The position numbers were made by a program, and so were the translations under genes. Source: Stutzerimonas kirkiae (GTDB lineage Bacteria > Pseudomonadota > Gammaproteobacteria > Pseudomonadales > Pseudomonadaceae). Taken from it: 39,703 nt of DNA. The stretch covers positions 1 through 39,703 of the forward strand of contig NZ_QJUO01000037.1 in NCBI RefSeq assembly GCF_004327335.1, given 5' to 3'. The notes below the pieces were generated by a model. The model had not been told where the DNA came from, ran no database searches, and saw only the letters and a list, made by a program, of their open reading frames with translations. Below, one piece after another: positions 1 to 8,533 of this stretch. Within the stretch, counting starts at the first letter, position 1; the number at the start of each line of letters is the position of its first letter.

Positions 1-2
1 AC

Positions 3-261
3 TACCGACTGGCGCAGACGCCGAGGGTCTGGCGGGCGCTGGACGAATGGCTGCGGCATCGGCTGCGGGCAATCCAGCTCAAGCAATGGAAGCGAGGCAA
101 GACCCAATTCCGGGAATTGCGTGCACAAGGGAGCAGGCGTAGCCGTGGCGCGCCGGGTGGCGGCCAACAGCGGATGCTGGTGGCGCAACAGCGGCAAGCA
201 GCTCAACAGCGTGCTGAACCTGGCCTGGTTCGCCCGCTTGGGACTGCCCCGGCTCTCATGA
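3..261 (+). pseudogene. ltrA: Group II intron reverse transcriptase/maturase, C-terminal fragment, frameshifted
   Basis: From base 3 the frame reads YRLAQTPRVWRALDEWLRHR and continues through AIQLKQWKRGKTQFRELRAQG, the typical X-domain/GIIM end of bacterial intron maturases. The conserved continuation (VAVARRVAANS, CWWRNSGKQLNSVLNLAW, FARLGLPRLS, stop at 259-261) is in the next frame. A single extra base near 132 explains the shift. The protein is therefore either inactivated at its C-terminus or carries an assembly/read error near the contig edge. The N-terminal reverse transcriptase domain is outside the window. The family normally binds its own intron RNA to promote splicing and reverse transcribes it during retrohoming. 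Confidence 0.8.
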
Positions 262-273
262 TCTCAATCTCTC

Positions 274-343
274 GAACCGCCCGGTGCGGACCCGCATGCC
301 GGGTGGTGTGGCAGGGGCGCAGTCCATGAGGACTGTCCCCTAT
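274..343 (+). ncRNA. Group II intron domains V and VI
   Basis: Bases 274-309 fold into a 34-36 nt hairpin: lower stem CCGCCCGG against CCGGGTGG, a two-base bulge, then upper stem TGCG/CGCA with a four-base loop. This is the layout of catalytic domain V. It is followed at about 313-341 by a second hairpin, AGGGG-GCAGTCC/GGACTG-CCCCT, consistent with domain VI. The intron end follows as TAT. The loop GACC is not a GNRA tetraloop, so the fold deserves checking against a covariance model. Confidence 0.7.
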
Positions 344-722
344 GCCGATGGTGCACTTATTTATGCGCCACCACATGCGCCGCCACTTTTCGCGGCTCTT
401 TGGGTCGTCGTGCGGTGGCCCCTGGGATTTCTCCTGGAAATTTTCCATGCCTGATATTGGCGTAGGCCCGGCTTGCGGGCTGTCGCCAATGTGATGGGCT
501 GAAAGTTCGTTTTGGAATTTCCGAGTCCATGGCGATTGTGTGCGACAGCGTGTCGCGTCGGCCAAGGCCCCGATTTACGCGGTTTCCAGCGTTTCGTCTG
601 TGCTTATCACCTTGTCTTTATGGGGGCATTTCTTTACCATTTGGCGAATTTTTAGCGGCCTGATTCAAGTAGTAGATGCCTGCCCCGGCAGGTCATAAGA
701 AAAGCTGATGGGAGACGACTGA
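344..722. other. Intergenic region upstream of petA, no gene recognised
   Basis: These 379 bases between the intron 3' end and petA hold no convincing reading frame. Visible items are a candidate sigma70 promoter (612-640), a small hairpin CCTGCC/GGCAGG at 677-690, and a good Shine-Dalgarno GGAG at 711-714, eight bases before the petA ATG. The stretch 461-485 has a degenerate REP-like hairpin (GCCCG/CGGGC). Confidence 0.6.
612..640 (+). promoter_or_regulatory. Candidate sigma70 promoter of petABC
   Basis: TTGTCT at 612-617 and TACCAT at 635-640 are separated by 17 bases; each hexamer matches four of six consensus positions. It lies about 80 bases before the petA start. Sequence match only. 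Confidence 0.35.
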
Positions 723-1316
723 ATGAGCAATGACGGCGTGAATGCTGGCCGGCGTCGCTTCCTCGTAGCCGCCACTTCGGTGGTGGGTGCGGCAGGAGCG
801 GCGGGTGCCGCGATCCCGTTCGTGGGATCGTGGTTCCCGAGTGCCAAGGCCAAGGCAGCCGGTGCACCGGTGAAGGTAAATATCAGCAAGATAGAGCCGG
901 GGCAGCAGATGGTGGCCGAGTGGCGTGGCCAGCCTGTGTTTATCGTGCGTCGTACCGAAGAGATTCTCGCGAATCTGGAGAAGGTCGCAGCGCAGGTGGC
1001 TGACCCCGAGTCCAAGGCTTCGGTTCAGCCTGTCTATGTCGACCCGAAACTCCGCTCCATCAAGCCGGAACTGCTGATTGTGGTCGGTCTCTGTACCCAT
1101 CTGGGTTGCGCGCCTTCCTTCCGTCCGGAAGTGGCCGCCGCCGATCTGGGCGCCGACTGGGTCGGAGGTTATTTCTGCCCTTGCCACGGTTCGAAATACG
1201 ACATGGCCGGACGTGTCTACAAGGCGCAGCCCGCGCCCTTGAACCTGCCGGTACCCCCGCACTCGTACGAGACGGATGATGTGATCATCATCGGTGTGGA
1301 CCAGGAGAACGCCTGA
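723..1316 (+). CDS. petA: Ubiquinol-cytochrome c reductase Rieske iron-sulfur subunit
   Basis: Rieske [2Fe-2S] subunit of the cytochrome bc1 complex. It takes one electron from ubiquinol at the Qo site and passes it to cytochrome c1. The 197-residue protein has a twin-arginine type N-terminus (GRRRFLVAA, residues 9-17) followed by a hydrophobic Ala/Gly-rich segment (about 16-35) that remains as a membrane anchor, as known for this family. Cluster-binding boxes are CTHLGC (Cys124, His126, Cys129) and CPCHGS (Cys152, Cys154, His155), so all four ligands and the disulfide cysteines are present. The ATG at 723 is preceded by GGAG at eight bases. It is first of a three-gene operon; its stop overlaps the petB start by one base. 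Length and motifs are normal. Confidence 0.97.
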   Translation: MSNDGVNAGRRRFLVAATSVVGAAGAAGAAIPFVGSWFPSAKAKAAGAPVKVNISKIEPGQQMVAEWRGQPVFIVRRTEEILANLEKVAAQVADPESKASVQPVYVDPKLRSIKPELLIVVGLCTHLGCAPSFRPEVAAADLGADWVGGYFCPCHGSKYDMAGRVYKAQPAPLNLPVPPHSYETDDVIIIGVDQENA

Positions 1317-2527
1317 TGAGCAAGTTCATGGAATGGGTCGATGCCCGCTTCCCCGCGACCAAGATGTGGGAAGACCACCTCGCCAAGTATTACGCGCCCA
1401 AGAATTTCAACTTCCTCTATTTCTTCGGTTCCCTGGCACTGCTGGTCCTGGTCAACCAGATCATCACCGGTGTCTGGCTGACGATGAGCTTCGAGCCGTC
1501 CGCCGAAGGCGCCTTCGCCTCCGTCGAATACATCATGCGTGATGTCGAGTACGGCTGGATCCTGCGCTACCTGCACTCCACAGGCGCTTCGGCGTTCTTC
1601 GTGGTGGTCTACCTGCACATGTTCCGTGGCCTGCTCTACGGTTCCTACCAGAAGCCGCGCGAGCTGGTGTGGATCTTCGGCATGATGATCTACCTGGCGC
1701 TGATGGCCGAAGCCTTCATGGGCTACCTGCTGCCCTGGGGCCAGATGTCCTATTGGGGTGCCCAGGTGATCATCTCGCTGTTCGGCGCCATCCCGGTGAT
1801 CGGCAATGACCTGACCGAGTGGATCCGTGGTGACTACCTGATCTCCGGTATCACCCTGAACCGCTTCTTCGCCCTGCACGTGATCGCGCTGCCGATCGTC
1901 ATTCTCGGCCTGGTGGTGCTGCACATCCTGGCGCTGCATGAAGTCGGCTCGAACAACCCGAAAGGTGTCGACATCAAGAAGCTGAAGGACGAGAACGGCA
2001 TTCCGCTGGACGGTATCCCGTTCCACCCCTACTACACGGTGAAAGACATCGTCGGCGTGGTGGTGTTCCTGTTCGTCTTCTGTGCCGTGGTGTTCTTCTT
2101 CCCGGAAATGGGTGGTTACTTCCTGGAAAAACCGAACTTCGAGGCGGCCAACGCGCTCAAGACGCCTGAACATATCGCGCCGGTCTGGTACTTCACGCCG
2201 TTCTACGCGATCCTGCGCGCCGTCCCGGACAAGCTGCTGGGCGTTATCGCCATGGGCGCCGCCATCGCCGTGCTGTTCGTGCTGCCCTGGCTCGACCGCA
2301 GCCCGGTCAAGGCCATGCGCTACAAGGGCTGGCTGAGCAAGATCTGGCTGCTGGTGTTCTGTGTTTCCTTCGTGATCCTCGGGGTGCTGGGCGTGCTGTC
2401 GCCGACACCGGGTCGTACGCTGCTGTCGCAGATCTGCACGGCGCTGTATTTCGCGTACTTCATCTTCATGCCGTTCTATACCCGCATGGAGAAGACCAAA
2501 CCGGTTCCGGAAAGGGTGGACGGCTGA
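1316..2527 (+). CDS. petB: Cytochrome b subunit of the bc1 complex
   Basis: The integral membrane subunit that carries hemes bL and bH and forms the Qo and Qi quinone sites. The 403 residues contain the expected multiple hydrophobic helices. Heme-ligand histidines are visible in HSTGASAFFVVVYLHMF (helix B) and in HVIALPIVILGLVVLH (helix D). The Qo loop motif reads PVWY (in HIAPVWYFTPFY) rather than the mitochondrial and alphaproteobacterial PEWY. From general knowledge, this substitution is usual in beta- and gammaproteobacteria. It is a full-length fused cytochrome b, not the split b6/subunit IV form. It is translationally coupled on both sides: TGATG with petA and TGATGA with petC. Confidence 0.97.
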   Translation: MSKFMEWVDARFPATKMWEDHLAKYYAPKNFNFLYFFGSLALLVLVNQIITGVWLTMSFEPSAEGAFASVEYIMRDVEYGWILRYLHSTGASAFFVVVYLHMFRGLLYGSYQKPRELVWIFGMMIYLALMAEAFMGYLLPWGQMSYWGAQVIISLFGAIPVIGNDLTEWIRGDYLISGITLNRFFALHVIALPIVILGLVVLHILALHEVGSNNPKGVDIKKLKDENGIPLDGIPFHPYYTVKDIVGVVVFLFVFCAVVFFFPEMGGYFLEKPNFEAANALKTPEHIAPVWYFTPFYAILRAVPDKLLGVIAMGAAIAVLFVLPWLDRSPVKAMRYKGWLSKIWLLVFCVSFVILGVLGVLSPTPGRTLLSQICTALYFAYFIFMPFYTRMEKTKPVPERVDG

Positions 2528-3339
2528 TGAAAAAGCAATTCGCTGCATTGATTCTTGCAATATTGCCGGCATTCACCTTTGCCGCCGGCCCGTCGGTCGC
2601 GCTGGACAAGGTCGATATCGACCTGAGGGACAAGGCCGCCCTGCAGGATGGCCTGCAAACCTTCGCCAACTACTGCATGGGTTGCCACAGTGCCCAGTAC
2701 CAGCGCTACGAGCGCGTGGCCAACGACCTGGATATCCCCGAGGACGTGATGTTGGAGAACATCGTGTTCAGCGAGGAAGCCAAGATCGGCGACCATATGA
2801 AGATCGGCATGCGTGTCGATGACGCCAAGGCCTGGTTCGGCGCGGCGCCGCCTGATCTGACGCTGGTCGCCCGGGTGCGTGGCAATGACTGGCTGTATTC
2901 CTACCTGCGCAGCTTCTACGAGGACCCGGCGCGGCCTTACGGGGTCAACAACACGGTCTTCCCGAACGTCGGCATGCCGCATGTGCTGGCGCAACTGCAG
3001 GGGCGCCAGGTCATCCCGGCACACCTTGGCGAAGGCGAGAGCGTCGACTGCAAGCAGGTGCAGGTGGTGGAGAATGGCCGCAAGCAGTTCGATCCGCTGA
3101 CCGGTACGCCGATCACCCACGAAGACTGCAACCAGTTGACCGTGGTGGCCGGAACCGGCTCCCTGAATACGGCGGAGTACGACGAGAAAGTGAAGAACCT
3201 GGTCGCCTTCCTCGCCTATTCGGCCAACCCGGTCAAGCTGGAGAGCCAGCGCATCGGTACCTATGTGCTGTTGTTCCTGGCCGTGTTCTTCGTGTTCGCC
3301 TATCTGCTCAAGCGCGAATACTGGAAAGACGTGCACTGA
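2527..3339 (+). CDS. petC: Cytochrome c1
   Basis: Membrane-anchored c-type cytochrome that takes electrons from the Rieske centre and passes them to soluble cytochrome c. The 270-residue precursor has a Sec signal peptide (residues 1-20, ending TFAAG). The heme site is CMGCH (Cys50, Cys53, His54). A probable axial methionine lies in the VGMPHVL segment. A single C-terminal helix ([18 protein letters not shown]) ends in the basic stop-transfer KREYWKDVH. The last gene of the petABC transcription unit, it is followed by a strong hairpin at 3367-3396. Confidence 0.97.
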   Translation: MKKQFAALILAILPAFTFAAGPSVALDKVDIDLRDKAALQDGLQTFANYCMGCHSAQYQRYERVANDLDIPEDVMLENIVFSEEAKIGDHMKIGMRVDDAKAWFGAAPPDLTLVARVRGNDWLYSYLRSFYEDPARPYGVNNTVFPNVGMPHVLAQLQGRQVIPAHLGEGESVDCKQVQVVENGRKQFDPLTGTPITHEDCNQLTVVAGTGSLNTAEYDEKVKNLVAFLAYSANPVKLESQRIGTYVLLFLAVFFVFAYLLKREYWKDVH

Positions 3340-3366
3340 CAACTACTGCATAATCCGCGTTACAGC

Positions 3367-3396
3367 GCACGCGCCCTCATGGGCGCGTGCGTTTTT
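3367..3396 (+). terminator. Rho-independent terminator after petC
   Basis: Perfect ten-base stem GCACGCGCCC/GGGCGCGTGC with loop TCAT, followed by GTTTTT. It separates petABC from sspA, though partial read-through into sspAB is possible because the next gene begins only 35 bases later. Confidence 0.9.
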
Positions 3397-3430
3397 CTGC
3401 TTCTGCCGAATTCGAAAAAGAGGAAGGCCC

Positions 3431-4066
3431 ATGGCCGTCGTCAACCGCCTGGACTGCTATTCCGACCCCCTCGATCATTATTCTCACCGTGTGCGCCTGG
3501 TGCTCGCGGAGAAGGGGGTCGATGTCGAGATCATCGATGTCGGGCCGGGGCAGTGTCCGATCGCTCTGGCCGAGGCCAATCCCTATGCGGGGCTGCCGAC
3601 GCTGGTGGGGCGGGACCTGGCGTTGTTCGATTCGCAGGTGATCATGGAGTATCTGGAGGAGCGCTATCCGCATCCGGCGCTATTGCCGGCCTATCCGCAG
3701 GAGAAGGCCAAAAGCCGGCTGCTGATCCACCGGATACAGCGTGACTGGTGTGTGCTGGTCGACCGCATCCTGGCGCGCGATACCGATGAGGCGCGACGCG
3801 TACTGGCGCGCAAGGAATTGCGCGAAAGCCTGAGCGGGGTGTCGCCGGTGTTCGCCCAGTGGCCATACTTCTTCAGCAACGAGCTGAGCCTGGTGGATTG
3901 CTGCCTGCTGCCGATCCTCTGGCGTCTGCCGGTGCTGGGCGTCGAGTTGCCACGGCCGGCACGTCCCTTGCTCGATTACATGGAGCGAAACTTTACCCGG
4001 CCGACTTTCCAGGCCAGTCTTTCCGCCGCCGAGCGCGATATGCGCCAAGAGAGGCTCTGCTCATGA
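3431..4066 (+). CDS. sspA: Stringent starvation protein A
   Basis: RNA-polymerase-associated regulator with a glutathione S-transferase fold but no known transferase activity. In Pseudomonas and enterics it acts at specific promoters during starvation and affects virulence genes. The 211 residues comprise an N-terminal thioredoxin-like half ([22 protein letters not shown], then the cis-proline region YAGLPTLVG and the [14 protein letters not shown] motif, residues about 5-80) and a helical C-terminal half. The ATG at 3431 has GAGGAAGG about eight bases upstream; a longer in-frame extension has no such site. The stop overlaps sspB as ATGA, so the pair is translationally coupled, as in other proteobacteria. 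Confidence 0.95.
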   Translation: MAVVNRLDCYSDPLDHYSHRVRLVLAEKGVDVEIIDVGPGQCPIALAEANPYAGLPTLVGRDLALFDSQVIMEYLEERYPHPALLPAYPQEKAKSRLLIHRIQRDWCVLVDRILARDTDEARRVLARKELRESLSGVSPVFAQWPYFFSNELSLVDCCLLPILWRLPVLGVELPRPARPLLDYMERNFTRPTFQASLSAAERDMRQERLCS

Positions 4067-4464
4067 CATCCAGCCGTCCCTATCTCCTCCGTGCCCTGTA
4101 TGAGTGGCTGGTCGACAACAGTTGCACGCCGCACCTGCTGGTGGACGCCGAGTTCAACGGGGTGCGGGTGCCGGCCGGTTTCGCCCAGGACGGCCAGATC
4201 GTGCTGAACGTATCGCCCCAGGCGACTCGCCATATGCATATGGATAACGCGGCCGTCAGCTTCGAGGCGCGTTTCGGTGGGGTGCCCCAGCAACTGCATG
4301 TGCCGGTCGCCGCGATCCTGGCGATCTATGCCAGGGAAAACGGCCAGGGCATGGTGTTCGAGGTGGAAGAAGAGCCCGAGCCGACCCCGCCGGAAGACAC
4401 GACTCCCGAGCCGCCGACCACGGCGAAGCCGGCCGGGCGGCCGAGTCTGAAGGTGGTCAAATAG
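4063..4464 (+). CDS. sspB: ClpXP adaptor, stringent starvation protein B
   Basis: Delivers ssrA-tagged peptides from stalled ribosomes, and some native substrates, to the ClpXP protease. The 133-residue protein has the folded substrate-binding domain (about residues 1-108, with [20 protein letters not shown] at the start). A flexible acidic, Pro- and Thr-rich linker follows, and the protein ends in GRPSLKVVK. That tail matches the ClpX-binding XB motif (RPALRVVK in E. coli). The stop codon is followed within a few bases by an AGCTTGC heptamer that also overlaps the stop of the convergent transpeptidase gene; see the repeat entries. Confidence 0.95.
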   Translation: MTSSRPYLLRALYEWLVDNSCTPHLLVDAEFNGVRVPAGFAQDGQIVLNVSPQATRHMHMDNAAVSFEARFGGVPQQLHVPVAAILAIYARENGQGMVFEVEEEPEPTPPEDTTPEPPTTAKPAGRPSLKVVK

Positions 4465-4482
4465 GGCAGCTTGCAGCTTATG
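4465..4482. repeat. AGCTTGC heptamer at convergent gene ends
   Basis: The 13 bases between the sspB stop and the minus-strand transpeptidase stop contain GCAGCTTGCAGC followed by TTATGGCC. The TTA is the transpeptidase stop codon. Read on the minus strand, GGCCATAAGCTGCAAGC is nearly the same string found at the end of the DUF5924 gene, and a looser version ends the small ORF at 10435. Confidence 0.7.
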
Positions 4483-4972
4483 GCCTGATCTCTATCAGCG
4501 TGCGGTTTGGCACCAGCCGCCAGACCTCGCGCATATCGGCGTTCTTCAGGGCGATGCAGCCGTCGGTCCAGTCGAGGGTATGGAAGAACCACTCGGGGAA
4601 TTCATCGTCGACCGGTGTGCCGTGCAGCATGATCATGCCGCCCGGGTTCACGCCGGCCGCGCGGGCCCTGGCGGCGTCATGGGTGTTGGGGTAGGAGATG
4701 TGCATGGCCAGGTTGTACTTCTCGCTGCGCTTGCGCCAGTCGATCCAGTAGATGCCTTCCGGGGTGCGCAGGTCGCCTTCTTCCAGCTTGGCGCCCATGG
4801 GGAGCTTGCCCAGGGATATGCGGTAGTGCCTGATGACCTGGCCCTGGCTGATCAGTTGCAGTTGCCGTTCGGACTTGAGTACCAGGATCTTCTCCACCCT
4901 CGGCTGCTGTGCCGAGGCGTGGAGGTTGGTGAGAATACCGCCCAGGCAGAAAAGGATCAGCAGCCAGCGCAT
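4478..4972 (-). CDS. L,D-transpeptidase family protein (YkuD domain, YafK-like)
   Basis: Predicted periplasmic cysteine L,D-transpeptidase of the YkuD fold. The family cross-links or cleaves peptidoglycan stem peptides or attaches proteins to them. The 164-residue precursor has a signal peptide (MRWLLILFCLGGILTNLHASA, cleavage near residue 21). The catalytic features are HGTP (His117) and TDGCIAL (Cys139), separated by the usual short spacing; the DGC form is the YafK-type variant of the more common HGC. The protein is close to a bare catalytic domain with no peptidoglycan-binding domain. Its last residues, EIRP-stop, are encoded by a repeat sequence shared with other gene ends in this window. 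The precise substrate cannot be told from sequence. Confidence 0.9.
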   Translation of the reverse strand: MRWLLILFCLGGILTNLHASAQQPRVEKILVLKSERQLQLISQGQVIRHYRISLGKLPMGAKLEEGDLRTPEGIYWIDWRKRSEKYNLAMHISYPNTHDAARARAAGVNPGGMIMLHGTPVDDEFPEWFFHTLDWTDGCIALKNADMREVWRLVPNRTLIEIRP

Positions 4973-5039
4973 CGATGAGTTTCCTGCTCGGGCCGTGGCC
5001 CACTTGGTGAGGGAGGCATTCTAATCCGATTCCTCCGGG

Positions 5040-5927
5040 CTATTTCAATTGCGCCTCGGCCAGGGTCGGCACGCGTGGGATACGCGATGCATCCCAGTGT
5101 TCGATGCCCCAGGCCATCAGTTCCGCACGGCCTGCCCCGTGCAGTTCCCGGGGTGGTCGCTGGCCCAGTGCCCGCAGGGCGCGCAGCAGCAACGACGGCG
5201 CCTGTTCGGCGTCCAGGGGAGGGGAGCGGTAGGACTTGCCGAGCTTGTGCCCGTCCGGCTGGATGACCAGGGGAACATGCAGGTAGCGCGGGTGCGGCAG
5301 GCCCAGCAGTTCCTGCAGGTAGAGCTGCCTGGGCGTCGAGTCGAGCAGGTCGGCGCCACGCACCACGTCGGTCATGCCCTGCCAGGCATCATCCAGCACC
5401 ACGGCCAACTGATAGGCGAACAGGCCATCGCGGCGCCGGATCACGAAGTCGCCGACATCCCGCGCCAGTTGCTGGCTGAAGCGGCCCTGGACACGGTCCT
5501 CGAAGGCATATTCCAGTTTTGGTACCCGCAGGCGTATGGCTGCATCCCTGTCGGGTTTTTGCGCATCGCGGCAGAATCCCGGATAGATCGGCCATGGCGC
5601 AAGGCGCTTGCGCGAACAGTCGCAGGGGTAGGCAAGGCCCTGCATGAGCAGGCTCTGTACGGTGTGCCGGTAGGCTTCGGTGCGTTCGCTCTGGCGCAGC
5701 AGCGCAGCGTCCCACTCGAAGCCATAGGCTTCCAGGGTGGACAGGATCGCTGCCTGGGCTCCCGGCACTTCGCGTGGTGGGTCGAGGTCTTCCATGCGCA
5801 GCAGCCAGCGGCCGTTGGCGGCGCGTGCATCCAGGTAGGAGGCCAGGGCGGCCATCAGCGAGCCGAAATGCAGGTAGCCACTGGGGGTCGGGGCGAATCG
5901 GCCGGTATAGCCGGAAAAGGTAGGCAT
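5040..5927 (-). CDS. gluQ: Glutamyl-Q tRNA(Asp) synthetase
   Basis: Truncated glutamyl-tRNA synthetase paralogue that attaches glutamate to the queuosine base at the wobble position of tRNA(Asp), not to its 3' end. The 295 residues contain only the class I catalytic domain: HFGS (the HIGH equivalent, residues 20-23), a cysteine-rich zinc site (YPCDCSRKR followed by YPGFCRD), and HKLGKS as the KMSKS equivalent. The C-terminal anticodon-binding domain of GltX is absent, as expected. I chose the ATG at 5927 (MPTFSGYTGRFAP) over upstream in-frame starts because family members begin there and the upstream part overlaps the dksA terminator. It is downstream of dksA, with a hairpin between. Confidence 0.93.
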   Translation of the reverse strand: MPTFSGYTGRFAPTPSGYLHFGSLMAALASYLDARAANGRWLLRMEDLDPPREVPGAQAAILSTLEAYGFEWDAALLRQSERTEAYRHTVQSLLMQGLAYPCDCSRKRLAPWPIYPGFCRDAQKPDRDAAIRLRVPKLEYAFEDRVQGRFSQQLARDVGDFVIRRRDGLFAYQLAVVLDDAWQGMTDVVRGADLLDSTPRQLYLQELLGLPHPRYLHVPLVIQPDGHKLGKSYRSPPLDAEQAPSLLLRALRALGQRPPRELHGAGRAELMAWGIEHWDASRIPRVPTLAEAQLK

Positions 5928-5960
5928 GGCGGGGCTGGCCTCGGAAGACGGCTGTCCGCG

Positions 5961-6002
5961 AGGGAAAAGAAAGCCACTCATCCCCGTTACCGCAGGGATG
6001 AG
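5961..6002 (-). terminator. Intergenic terminator between dksA and gluQ
   Basis: Eight-base inverted repeat CTCATCCC (5977-5984) and GGGATGAG (5995-6002). On the minus strand it is followed by TGGCTTTCTTTTCCC, a T-rich tract. In Shigella and E. coli a terminator is known at the same place and makes gluQ expression depend on read-through from dksA. Confidence 0.75.
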
Positions 6003-6014
6003 CGGGGGCACCCT

Positions 6015-6461
6015 TTATGAGCCGATCTGCTTTTCCTTGATCTCGGCCAGGGTCTTGCAGTCGATGCACAGGGTTGCGGTCGGGCGCGCTTCGAGGCGGC
6101 GGATACCGATCTCCACGCCACAGGATTCGCACCAGCCGTATTCGTTTTCTTCGATCAACTGCAGTGTCTCGTCGATCTTCTTGATCAGCTTGCGCTCACG
6201 GTCGCGGGCACGCAGTTCCAGGCTGAATTCCTCTTCCTGGCTGGCGCGGTCCGCCGGGTCGGGGAAGTTGGCCGCTTCGTCCTGCATGTGATGCACGGTA
6301 CGGTCGACTTCCTCCATCAACTCCAGCTTCCACTTGGTGAGGATGCCGGTGAAATGGGCGCGCATCCGCTCGCTCATGTATTCCTCGCCCTTGGATTCCT
6401 TGTAGGGTTCGAAGGCGCGAATCAGTTGACTGCTCGATTGTGTCTTTTCATTAATGGGCAT
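6015..6461 (-). CDS. dksA: RNA polymerase-binding transcription factor DksA
   Basis: Binds the secondary channel of RNA polymerase and, with ppGpp, represses rRNA promoters and activates amino-acid biosynthesis promoters. The 148-residue protein has the long coiled coil with the functional tip DPADRA (Asp68, Asp71, Ala73, the DxxDxA motif). The classical four-cysteine zinc finger is CESC and CIDC (Cys111, Cys114, Cys132, Cys135), so this is the zinc-containing DksA, not the cysteine-poor DksA2. The ATG at 6461 has GAGAGGCG upstream on the minus strand. An in-frame upstream extension of 33 residues lacks family similarity and was not used. Confidence 0.97.
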   Translation of the reverse strand: MPINEKTQSSSQLIRAFEPYKESKGEEYMSERMRAHFTGILTKWKLELMEEVDRTVHHMQDEAANFPDPADRASQEEEFSLELRARDRERKLIKKIDETLQLIEENEYGWCESCGVEIGIRRLEARPTATLCIDCKTLAEIKEKQIGS

Positions 6462-6650
6462 GGATGAACGCCTCTCGCTATGTCCATTGCGCAGGTCGGT
6501 GGTCCCTGCCGGCACGGGCCGGCCCTGCGGCTGCAAGCGGGCGAACTTACCAGATCGCACCGGGCCGCGCTACTCCCGAGTGTCGCAGTGGCTGCAGGCT
6601 GGTCGGGACCTTGGTTAGAATCGCTGTTCCGCTTCGCTCAGGAAGGTCCG

Positions 6651-7823
6651 ATGACCTCGTCTTACAGTGCACGTAGCCGTGCGATAGAACCCTTTCATGT
6701 CATGGCCCTGCTGGCGCGCGCCAACCAGTTGCAGGCCCGCGGGCATGACGTCATCCACCTGGAGATCGGCGAGCCGGATTTCACCACCGCCGCGCCCATC
6801 GTGGCCGCCGGGCAGACGGCGCTGGCGGCTGGCCATACCCGTTACACCTCCGCCAGGGGATTGCCACAGTTGCGTGAAGCGATCGCCGGGTTCTACGCAC
6901 AGCGCTACGGACTTTCCATTGACCCCGAACGCGTGCTGATTACTCCCGGCGGTTCCGGCGCATTGTTGCTGGCCAGCAGCCTGCTGGTCGATCCCGGCCG
7001 ACACTGGCTGCTGGCCGACCCCGGTTACCCCTGCAACCGGCACTTTCTACGTCTGGTCGAGGCCAGCGCGCAATTGGTGCCGGTCGGCCCGGAAGTCCGC
7101 TATCAATTGACCGAGGAGTTGCTGGAGCGCCACTGGAATGCCGATACGGTGGGGGCGCTGGTGGCGTCCCCGGCCAACCCCACCGGGACGCTGCTGGAGC
7201 GCCAGGAGCTGGCCGGGCTGGCGCGCGGGGCCAGGGCCCATGGCGGGCACCTGGTGGTCGACGAGATCTATCATGGCCTGACCTATGGCGTGGATGCCGC
7301 CAGTGTGCTGGAGGTGGACGACGAAGCTTTCGTACTGAACAGTTTTTCCAAGTATTTCGGCATGACCGGCTGGCGCCTGGGTTGGCTGGTGGCGCCGCCG
7401 GATGCGCTGCCGGAGTTGGAGAAGCTGGCGCAGAATCTCTATATCAGCGCGCCGAGCATGGCCCAGTACGCGGCGCTGGCCTGTTTCGAGCCGGCCACGC
7501 TGGAAATCCTCGAGGCGCGGCGGGCCGAGTTCGCCAGGCGGCGGAATTTCCTGCTGCCAGCCCTGCGCGAGCTGGGCTTCGGTATTGCGGTCGAGCCGCA
7601 GGGTGCCTTTTATCTGTATGCCGATATCAGTGCCTTTGCCGACGATGCCTATGCCTTCTGCCAGTACATGCTGGAGAGTCAGTATGTAGCGATCACGCCA
7701 GGCATCGATTTCGGCCATTACCGGGCGCGGCAGCATGTGCGTTTCGCCTATACCCAGGACCTTCCGGTGTTGCAGCGCGCGCTGGAGCGGATCGCCAGGG
7801 GACTGCGGGAGTGGCAGGGCTGA
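6651..7823 (+). CDS. PLP-dependent aminotransferase, class I/II (fold type I)
   Basis: A 390-residue fold-type-I aminotransferase; the substrate is not determined by sequence alone. Visible landmarks are the N-terminal [14 protein letters not shown] (Asn176, PLP ring), VVDEIYHGL (Asp204, pyridine nitrogen), [14 protein letters not shown] (Schiff-base Lys234, phosphate-binding Arg242), and the C-terminal carboxylate-binding arginine region (HVRFAY). The ATG at 6651 follows AGGAAGG by about five bases. Divergent from dksA and overlapping sfsA by one base (TGATG), it keeps the neighbourhood known in P. aeruginosa, where an aminotransferase lies between sfsA and dksA. A broad-specificity or AlaC-like role is possible. 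Confidence 0.9.
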   Translation: MTSSYSARSRAIEPFHVMALLARANQLQARGHDVIHLEIGEPDFTTAAPIVAAGQTALAAGHTRYTSARGLPQLREAIAGFYAQRYGLSIDPERVLITPGGSGALLLASSLLVDPGRHWLLADPGYPCNRHFLRLVEASAQLVPVGPEVRYQLTEELLERHWNADTVGALVASPANPTGTLLERQELAGLARGARAHGGHLVVDEIYHGLTYGVDAASVLEVDDEAFVLNSFSKYFGMTGWRLGWLVAPPDALPELEKLAQNLYISAPSMAQYAALACFEPATLEILEARRAEFARRRNFLLPALRELGFGIAVEPQGAFYLYADISAFADDAYAFCQYMLESQYVAITPGIDFGHYRARQHVRFAYTQDLPVLQRALERIARGLREWQG

Positions 7824-8530
7824 TGCGCTTTCCCATCCCGTTGCAACAGGCTGTGCTGGTACGGCGCTACAAGCGCTTCCTCGCCGATATCGTCACCGAT
7901 GCCGGCGAGGCCCTGTGTATCCACTGCCCGAATACCGGCTCGATGCTCAATTGCCAGGGCGAGGGCGCGCGCCTGTGGTTCAGCCGCAGCGATGATCCCA
8001 GGCGCAAGCTGCCCGGCACCTGGGAGCTGGTGGAAACGCCCCAGGGGCGCCTGGCCTGTATCAACACCGCGCGGGCCAACGCCCTGGTGGAGGAGGCCCT
8101 GCAGGATGGCGTGATCGTGGAGCTGGCGGGATTTACCCGGTTGCGCCGCGAGGTGCGCTACGGGCAGGAGAACAGCCGCGTCGATTTCCTGCTGGAATAT
8201 CCCCGGGGGCCGGCCTACGTCGAGGTCAAGAGCGTGACGCTGGGCTTCGATGGCAGTGCGGTAGCCGCTTTCCCCGATGCCGTCACGGCCCGTGGGGCGC
8301 GCCACTTGCGCGAGCTGGCGACGCTGGCTCGCCAGGGCGTGCGCGCGGTGCTGCTGTATTGCGTCAACCTGACGGGGATCGAGGCGGTACGGCCCGCCAG
8401 GGAGATCGATGCGGCCTATGCGGCGGCCCTGGACGAAGCGCGGGCCAGTGGTGTCGAAATCCTGGCCTACGCTGCGGATATCAGTCCGGAGGAGATGCGC
8501 CTGGTGCGACGGATTCCGCTGCAAGGTTGA
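7823..8530 (+). CDS. sfsA: Sugar fermentation stimulation protein homologue SfsA
   Basis: SfsA-family protein of 235 residues. The family was named for stimulating maltose fermentation in E. coli when overexpressed. It is a nucleic-acid-binding or nuclease-like fold (resembling PD-(D/E)XK) and its true role is not settled. Family signatures are [19 protein letters not shown] (about residues 33-40), [17 protein letters not shown] (candidate catalytic E-V-K) and [16 protein letters not shown]. It is translationally coupled to the preceding aminotransferase by a one-base stop/start overlap. Downstream it runs into a conserved repeat leader and a nonamer array. Confidence 0.93.
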   Translation: MRFPIPLQQAVLVRRYKRFLADIVTDAGEALCIHCPNTGSMLNCQGEGARLWFSRSDDPRRKLPGTWELVETPQGRLACINTARANALVEEALQDGVIVELAGFTRLRREVRYGQENSRVDFLLEYPRGPAYVEVKSVTLGFDGSAVAAFPDAVTARGARHLRELATLARQGVRAVLLYCVNLTGIEAVRPAREIDAAYAAALDEARASGVEILAYAADISPEEMRLVRRIPLQG

Positions 8531-8533
8531 TGG

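Larger units (their letters stand above)
1..343 (+). mobile_element. Group II intron (probably IIC type), 3' part
   Basis: The window opens inside a group II intron. It shows the C-terminal maturase/X-domain tail of the intron-encoded reverse transcriptase, then an RNA segment that folds as domains V and VI, ending in CCCCTAT near 343, an AY-type intron 3' end. The intron lies upstream of petA, where rpsI would be expected in Pseudomonas. The 5' part is outside the window. A multicopy intron at the left edge is a common reason for a contig to break. The IIC assignment is inferred from the maturase style and from the fact that the second intron fragment in this window (24884-25203) sits directly behind a terminator, the usual IIC target. 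The exact 3' boundary is uncertain by a few bases. Confidence 0.8.

Noticed and set aside
203..565. Minus-strand 120-codon frame across the intron 3' end
   Set aside because: Covers intron domains V and VI and the petA leader; no family similarity or ribosome-binding site.
1217..2572. 451-codon open frame on the minus strand opposite petB
   Set aside because: Composition is His/Gln/Arg/Asp-rich as expected from reading a GC-rich gene backwards; the plus strand encodes a full cytochrome b.
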